Positions 57,936 through 64,000 of a stretch of 64,000 nucleotides of DNA are shown here, in pieces (position 1 is the first letter of the stretch; every line of letters starts with the position of its first letter). The DNA is taken from the NCBI GenBank assembly GCA_005784505.1, contig VCAZ01000014.1, positions 1,909,741 through 1,973,740 on the forward strand. The letters run 5' to 3'. Below the pieces are notes generated by a model. That model worked only from the letters and a program-made list of their open reading frames with translations, was not told the origin of the DNA and ran no database searches. Source of the stretch: Bagarius yarrelli. Taxonomy: Eukaryota; Chordata; Actinopteri; Siluriformes; Sisoridae. The position numbers and the translations under genes are program-made.

Positions 57936-58092
57936 ACAGACACCTCTAATTCAGAGAGACTTACAATTATCTCTTTTATTATTAAGCAATTTAGGGTTAA
58001 GGGTCTTGGTCAGGTGCAAAGCAGTGGTAACTTGGTTGTGCTGAGAATCGAACCCACAATCTTCCAATTAGCAGTCCAACACCTTAACTACT
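57936..58092 (-). mobile_element. V-SINE-like copy
   Basis: CAGAGAGACTTACAATTATC, TTAGGGTTAAGGGTCTTGG and CAATTAGCAGTCCAACACC. Confidence 0.85.
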
Positions 58093-58441
58093 TTTATTAC
58101 CCTTTCTTTTTTCAGTTACAGCATATCCAAATTCATTTGATTTTTCTTATACCTACAATGACTACAGAATCATCTATAAAATCATCTATGGCAAATAATA
58201 TTGTGAGATGTTTATGGAATATGGTACTTTCTGTTATTACCTACATCATTTCCTCACCAGAATCTCTTAGGGCTTTTACAAGAGCTGCAAAAAAAAAAGT
58301 TTTGGGGTTCTTATATAGTCAGGGCTTTTTTAAACGAAATTTGTTTTATCCTAACCTATTAGGCATTCATCTAGTTACTGCATTTCACTGGCTCTGTACC
58401 TGTAGTCTGCTGAAAATAAATCTTGAATTTTATATAACCTA

Positions 58442-58480
58442 ACATAATCTAATCTAATCTAATCTAATTTAGTCTAATGT
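58442..58480. repeat. (AATCT)n short tandem repeat
   Basis: Four perfect units with diverged flanks. Confidence 0.9.
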
Positions 58481-58611
58481 AATCTACCAGAGGCAATATA
58501 TATTCACAAAAACAATCCAAATAAAACAGTGATGGATATTTTTATTTAAACCAATGTTATTCTTTTCAAAGTACATATTATGCATCATTTTATCTGAAAA
58601 ATGTGCAAGGA

Positions 58612-58973
58612 AATGGTATCACTTTGGTTAAGGTGTTGGATTCCTAACTGGTAGATCGTGGTTCAATTCCCAGCACCACTAAGATGGGCCCCTGAGCAAG
58701 GCCCTTAACCCCCCAAAACGATAAAAAAAGCGATAAATGTAAGTCGCTCTGGATAAGGATGTCGAATATTATTTATCTGGGATTGAAATTGGACAAAATT
58801 TTGGGGAAGTGGTAGTGCAGCGGTTGGACTGCTATCTGGAAGATCAGGGTTTGAGACTCAGCCCCACCAAGATGCTACTGTTGGGCCCCTGAGCAAGGCC
58901 CTTAACCTTCAATTGCTCAGTTGTATAAAAGAAATAAATGTTAGTCGCTCTTCAACCACTAAAATGCTGTGTA
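58612..58973 (+). mobile_element. Dimeric V-SINE, copy 2
   Basis: Two monomers (58612-58771 and about 58806-58973) with linker TCTGGGATTGAAATTGGACA...TTTTGGGG, the same arrangement as 38211-38562. Confidence 0.88.
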
Positions 58974-58979
58974 AGGGTG

Positions 58980-60380
58980 AACAGTAGGCAAAACACTGGT
59001 CTCACACTGAAAGCCAACATTGGACTTATTTTAGTTCAGACTCACGGCCTAAAAATCATTTAATTGTTTATACTGATTGAAAAAGTTTCATATATTTGCA
59101 AAATTCTGTTTTGCTGGTGGAACAGAACACCAGTTTATAAGTAAAAATTCTAAATAGAAGAAAAGATATCGGATATTTTGTCCAGCTCAGGTTCTTTTAG
59201 TTGTTTGTTTTGTTTTCCCATGTGTCTCTTTAATGCTTTATGTCCTGTCTCCATTCCCGGCCATGCCATTGATTTACTCACATAATATGTGCACCTGCTT
59301 TGTGTTTATGCCATAATTAATCTGTCTATTTATACACTGTTGTTTCTATGTTTGGTTGCAAAGTCTTACCATGCATTTCTGTATCTGTTTCAAGTAGTAT
59401 AAAAGCACTAACAACTACCATCAGAATTTCTGAATTGACAGCTTTATGTTGTAAAATGAAACTATACACTGGCTGTGTACTGCATGAGTAATAGTGTTCT
59501 GAGTTTATGGTGCAATAATGATTTAAAAATTAGCACCATACAGCAAAAGCCTAGATATGTACCTAAAGATGTGGTGTAAGACCCTTAATTACCCTAATTC
59601 ATAGTTAAAAAAATAAGTATTACACAATTAAGTAAATAAATTGTAAAAAAGCCATCAGGGAAAACGCTTATAATGTTTTAATTTTAGAGATCAACAAACT
59701 TTTAAGTAAACACTGATTTTGATTATGTCATTTACTTTAAAGCAGGAAAGTAAATATATTTTTAGAAAAATTGTGTTAACCTTCCCCACTTGCCAGACCT
59801 TCTGCAGAACACAGAGCTGTTTAAAGTAATGAGGTTATCAGAAGGTTCAGTACAGTATTATTCCACTGACAAAAAACACAGAGAAGTTTGATTTAGATTT
59901 AACTACACTTACCGACATTTTTCAGCAAGACTTGGGTTAATTAAAGCTTAATTACTTATTTATTACTATTTAATAACCATATATTACCATCGTACTCACT
60001 AAAAGTCTTTTAAATTCTTACTAATAACTTTAATCATTTTTTAATACTTACTGATGACTTCAATACTAGTTCAGTAACTATATTAATTACTGTATACTAT
60101 ACTATCTGTTGAATGTAATATAAATAATGCTAATAAAAGATTGCAGTTGCAGTAACTAAATCAATTACATTTTTTTTCATGTTTATAAAACTGAGCCGCA
60201 GCACACTGATCTCAATGAGCATTTTAAAGATTTAGCATCAGCACTAGAAGCCACGCCAATAGCCACTGGCTAAACATCTGACACAAATGGCACAGAAAAC
60301 TGGGAATTGCACAGAAAAATGAAAAAGGATTTTAAAAGTCAGTCTGATGAGTGTCATTTTTAATGGCCTATAAATGCCAT
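58980..60380. other. Intergenic, mostly AT-rich
   Basis: 59180-59405 has the texture of a fish interspersed repeat (TTTATGCCATAATTAATC, TTTGGTTGCAAAGTCTTACC). 60180-60340 is balanced single-copy DNA. No exon recognised. Confidence 0.4.
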
Positions 60381-60384
60381 TATA

Positions 60385-60577
60385 AAGTGGTAGCGCAGTC
60401 GTTAATGTGTTGGAATGCTAATTGGAATATCAAGGGTTCGATTCCAAGCACCACAAGGTTGCCATTGCTGGGGCCCTGAGCAAGGCCTCTTAACTCTCAA
60501 ATACTCAGTTGTAAAAAAGAGATAAATGTAAGTCACTCTGAATAAAGATGTCTGCCAAATGTCATAAATGTAAATGT
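60385..60577 (+). mobile_element. V-SINE copy, near full length
   Basis: GTGGTAGCGCAGTCGTTAAT, GGGTTCGATTCCAAGCACC, CCCTGAGCAAGGCCTCTTAA and TAAGTCACTCTGAATAAAGA with CTGCCAAATG. Confidence 0.92.
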
Positions 60578-60965
60578 TGTATCTTCTCAAATAGAGACTT
60601 TTTTAAACAACTGACCAATCACATGTTTTGCAGTGACATCAACTTTACATTTTCACACCCATCAATATTACGCTGAACAAAACAAACTACGGTTGGTTGC
60701 TTTACATGTCAGTCACATGGCCTTTAACCAATAAAACCTGTTATGGAGTCCACACCTTCTGGCATCAGTTCAAAGCTCTGGCACCACAATGATAGAAATG
60801 TGTTTAAATTACAATTTTGCAAATAATATAGCAGTTCTGCAGCAATAAGAGGATGTCTTGGCCGTAGTTTACAGCCTACACTGAAAAATAGCTTAAAGCA
60901 GTGCTAACATTGTGCTATTTTTAATAGTTGTTTTGTGATTGTCAGACTGTAGAAACATGATCCCA
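60578..60965. other. Intergenic, nothing recognised
   Basis: No exon or clear repeat recognised. Confidence 0.4.
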
Positions 60966-61310
60966 ATGTAACACTGTAGGATTTTAGTTGTCATAATGTC
61001 AAACTGTACGTCAGCCATGACACGTCAAAAACAGATGGACACAAAGAGACTCATTCTGTGTTTTACATTCAGTAACCTGCGTTCCCCTTCAGAAACACTA
61101 TGGAAACCTGTCTCGCACATAAAGTCTGAAGCACATTTGAAATCAGTCTAAACAGTGAGCGACACGTCTTTTTTCTTCAGCTTGTGTTTGGTTGTTTTTA
61201 GGAAAGTCCAAAATTATGTCTAAAAGAGCATTTGTGGGGCATTTCTTTACGCTGTTCTGTCCATCCGACTCCTTTCCACATTTCCCAAAAGTGGTTTGAA
61301 GTTCATTCAT
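60966..61310 (+). repeat. Repeat G, direct duplication unit 1
   Basis: Shares with 63194-63555: TTTTAGTTGTCATAA, GACACGTCAAAAACAGAT, CGTTCCCCTTCAGAAACA, GAAACCTGTCTCGCACAT, TCTGAAGCACATTTGAAATC and GTGGTTTGAAGTTCATT. Confidence 0.92.
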
Positions 61311-61640
61311 TCATATATACCCTCTTATTCCCTAATTCCTGGTAACAGGGATCTGCTGGAGTCTATCCCAGCCATCTCTAAAAGGGGTGAAAGGCAGGAA
61401 AGGTACACCCTGGACAGGTTGCCAGTTCATCACAGGGACACACTCACACTCACTCCTTTAGAAGCAATTTAGAATCACCAATCAATCTAACATACATGTT
61501 TCTGGACTGTGGAAGGAAACAGGAGAACCTGGAGTAAACCCATGCAAGCACAGGGAGAACTCCACACAGAAAGACACCTGTCCCGGAACTTCTTTCTGTA
61601 AGGCAACCATGTTAACCACTAAGCCACTGTGTTAAGTGGT
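61311..61640 (-). mobile_element. SINE-like repeat, family A, attached to duplication unit 1
   Basis: CCTCTTATTCCCTAATTCC, GGATCTGCTGGAGTCTATCC, TGACAGGTT-type body and GTTAACCACTAAGCCACTG. Confidence 0.9.
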
Positions 61641-61673
61641 TTAAAGTAAATTTTGTTAATTTTTTGTCATCGA

Positions 61674-62045
61674 GGCAAGGCAAGTTTATTTATATAGCAC
61701 ATTTCATACACAGTGATAATTCAAAGTGCTTTACATAAGAAAAACAAAGAAGCAAAGAATTAAAATCAATGAAAACAGTTAAGCATATTTAATGATTATA
61801 GCCGGTTCGGAAGTAGCACAGTGCTCATTCAGTAAATACAGAACTTAAGAAATGGGTTTTAAGCCTGGCTTTAAACATGGCTGATGATTTGGCACATCTA
61901 ATCCCATTTGGTAGCTGGTTCCAACCGCAGGCTGCATAAATATACTTGTTTAGACTGAACCCTTGGTATGTTTAACTGACTTAATCCTAATGATCTGATT
62001 GGTTTATATTTAGTGAGGATCAGGTTCGACAATCCTGACGGTTCT
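61674..62045 (+). mobile_element. Interspersed repeat C, copy 2
   Basis: Starts AAGGCAAGTTTATTTATATA, a phrase common to a widespread fish repeat, and shares its 3' two-thirds with 18225-18611. Confidence 0.88.
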
Positions 62046-63190
62046 TTGAATTGGCAATCGTTAACCGGCTGTCAGTGAAGGTCTCAAACTAGTCATTAAA
62101 GACAACAGATTTTAGCCTAGAATTATTTTTTTGAATTATTATTAATATTTTAAAATCGTAAAGTGAAAGCATGATATAACACACACAACTAATACCATGA
62201 AATGTATTAGTCCTTCAGAAAACTGCAGATGGAAAGGCTACAAAATGAATGTGTTCATTTGTTAGATTTTGTGTAAAGTGTATTAGTATATATTTTTCAA
62301 GGCCAAAGAGTGCTATGCTACTCAAGAGTGAACATGTCTATACATGAGCTGATGAACGGCTAATGTATAAAGATGAGGGCAGTGCTTTACCGACAGGAAG
62401 ATAGAGGCAAATAATAGAGTTGATTGATTACAGCAACTAGTTTAAAGCTCATATTGATTTCATTTGCTTTAATATTCCCTTCGGCCCTGCGGAGACTTTG
62501 GTTATGTGCAGGCTGGAGGAAAATAAACTGGGACGTAAGTTATGTCACATGGCGTTTTGAAAATTACACACTGACATTTAGAGGACTGTATTTGCTGTGT
62601 AGCTCAAGGACACATGAAACTAAGAGTTAATTAAATCGTACAAGCTAAATAAAGTCTGTTTGTGTGTAAAAGTGAGGGAGTTTTTGCACCTAGAATGTTA
62701 AATTAATTGTAATTATTTTACTGAAAAGACAGACAAAAAAGTTGTTAAAAAAAAACCCCACTAATGTGTCCTTATTATAGTTTAATAGTCAGTTCCCTCA
62801 AGAGTTTGTGATTTTGCAAATACAAAATTTTAACAAATTTTACCCAAGCAAATTTATGGGGTATCTTGCTAATTTTAAAAACGAAGCATTTTCCGCCATT
62901 ACTAAAACAGGCATTCCACCAAATCTCAAGCCGTGTGCATTTAAACACGAGTACAGCTATCACTTATTCAAGCAGTTTATTTACTGAAACGAACCAACAT
63001 AATTTCTGCAAGTTACATTAAAATTGGGAAAAAAATGAAACATTTCACCAAAACACAGGAAATTCCTGGAACAACTAAATAACGTGGGACGTGTAACTGG
63101 AATTTAGGGGTATTTCTTGAAAACATTTAGAATTTTGGGGAAATTTATATAATCTGAGTATACAAACAAATTTAAGCATTTTGTTTGAAA
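62046..63190. other. Intergenic with a candidate element at 62405-62640
   Basis: 62405-62640 is single-copy with GTTGATTGATTACAGCAACT and CATATTGATTTCATTTGC (Pbx/Meis/HNF6-like texture). The rest is AT-rich. No exon recognised. Confidence 0.3.
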
Positions 63191-63193
63191 CCC

Positions 63194-63555
63194 ATGTGAC
63201 ACTTCAGAATTTTAGTTGTCATAACTGTAAACTGTACGTCAGTCATGACACGTCAAAAACAGATAGACACAAAGGGAGTTTTATGTCATCAATCCGTGTC
63301 AGGTTCAGTAACCCACGTTCCCCTTCAGAAACATGATACTTCTAAACACAATGGAAACCTGTCTCGCACATGAAGTCTGAAGCACATTTGAAATCAGTCT
63401 AAACAGTCAGCGACACGTAATGTAATCACCTAGGAAGACAAAGAAATGCATCCAACCATGCTAAGGTAGACTTTTGGCGTGTTTTCCATCTGTAACTCAA
63501 GAAGTATTTATTCTTGCTGTTTTGTCCACCTGAAGTGGTTTGAAGTTCATTTTTT
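63194..63555 (+). repeat. Repeat G, direct duplication unit 2
   Basis: Second unit of the pair described at 60966, with a longer middle section (CACCTAGGAAGACAAAGAAA ... TCAAGAAGTATTTATTC) absent or replaced in unit 1. Confidence 0.92.
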
Positions 63556-63752
63556 ATTTATCTTCTATACCCGCTTATTCCCTAATTCGGGCTCACAGGG
63601 ATCTGCTGGAGTTTATCCCAGCCGTCTCTTAAAGGGTGAAAGGCAGGAGGGGGACACAGGTCTCCACAGGTCTCCAGTCCACACACACTCACACTCACTC
63701 CTATGGGCAATTTAGAACCAACAATCCAACTAACATACATGTTTTTGGACTG
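63556..63752 (-). mobile_element. SINE-like repeat, family A, truncated, attached to duplication unit 2
   Basis: CCCGCTTATTCCCTAATTCG, GATCTGCTGGAGTTTATCCC and ACATACATGTTTTTGGACTG; then broken by repeat E. Confidence 0.88.
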
Positions 63753-63787
63753 TTTATTTACAAAATGAAACATCAAAAATATGTATG

Positions 63788-64000
63788 AACAAGCATCCAC
63801 AAACAGACAAGGCTACACAGGGCTATAAATACACAATGAACACATTAACTAAACAAGACACACTTGAACTAATCCACGACACATGACAAAACAAACCAAT
63901 GAGAACAAGACACTAGGACAGGGGGATCATGTGACAAGAATACAACGGAAGCAAAAAAACACAAGACAGGAAAATTAGGCAAGTTGTTGTAAACAAGGAT
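63788..64000 (-). mobile_element. Interspersed repeat E, copy 2, cut by the window edge
   Basis: GGCTATAAATACACAATG, AACCAATGAGAACAAGACAC and GGGGATCATGTGACAAG, parallel to 27118-27345. Confidence 0.7.

Noticed and set aside
57906..58442. 178-codon open frame near let-7c
   Set aside because: Its first third is a reverse V-SINE, the rest resembles no domain, and the DNA is AT-rich. Chance opening is more likely.

Overview
The window is vertebrate nuclear DNA, most likely from a teleost fish. The evidence is an interrupted gene with GT-AG introns, two animal microRNA hairpins, long dinucleotide and tetranucleotide microsatellites, and fish-type tRNA-headed SINEs. One SINE has the V-SINE type of tail (TAAGTCGCTCTGGATAAGGGCGTCTGCCAAATG-like) and recurs about 20 times. 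The repeat mix looks otophysan or catfish-like, but that is a weak guess. There is no prokaryotic gene organisation. Most open reading frames here lie in microsatellites or SINEs and are not genes.

Region 1 (about 1-9.85 kb) holds one protein-coding gene on the + strand: arsenite methyltransferase (AS3MT), ten coding exons between 1049 and 9709. All splice sites and phases fit, with two exceptions to normality. Exon 9 appears to lack one base, so the C-terminus is out of frame. The residue at the position of human Cys206, an arsenic-binding cysteine, is Gly202. The introns are full of SINEs, a LINE tail, a DNA-transposon-like repeat and an odd GATCAG-rich array.

Region 2 (about 10-55 kb) has no recognisable coding exon. 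It is a gene desert of AT-rich DNA, microsatellites, SINEs (some nested, inverted or dimeric), a 630-bp fold-back element, a hAT-like element with an 8-bp target duplication, a CTCF-like motif cluster and several GC-richer single-copy islands that could be regulatory elements. One island (22.85-23.53 kb) ends in a consensus splice donor and could be a first exon or promoter.

Region 3 (about 55-58 kb) is the biological centre of the desert: a microRNA cluster on the + strand. A miR-99a hairpin lies at 56001-56083 and a let-7c hairpin at 56253-56344, both with mature 5p sequences that match the known vertebrate microRNAs by recall. They are only about 230 bases apart and were probably made from one primary transcript. 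The usual third member, miR-125b, was not seen and would lie beyond the right edge if the cluster is complete. A 60-bp tandem repeat carrying inverted CCAAT boxes follows directly.

Region 4 (58-64 kb) is repeats again, including a direct duplication (60.97-61.64 kb and 63.19-63.75 kb). Conservation, expression and repeat-family names could not be tested from sequence alone, so those statements are marked as inference.
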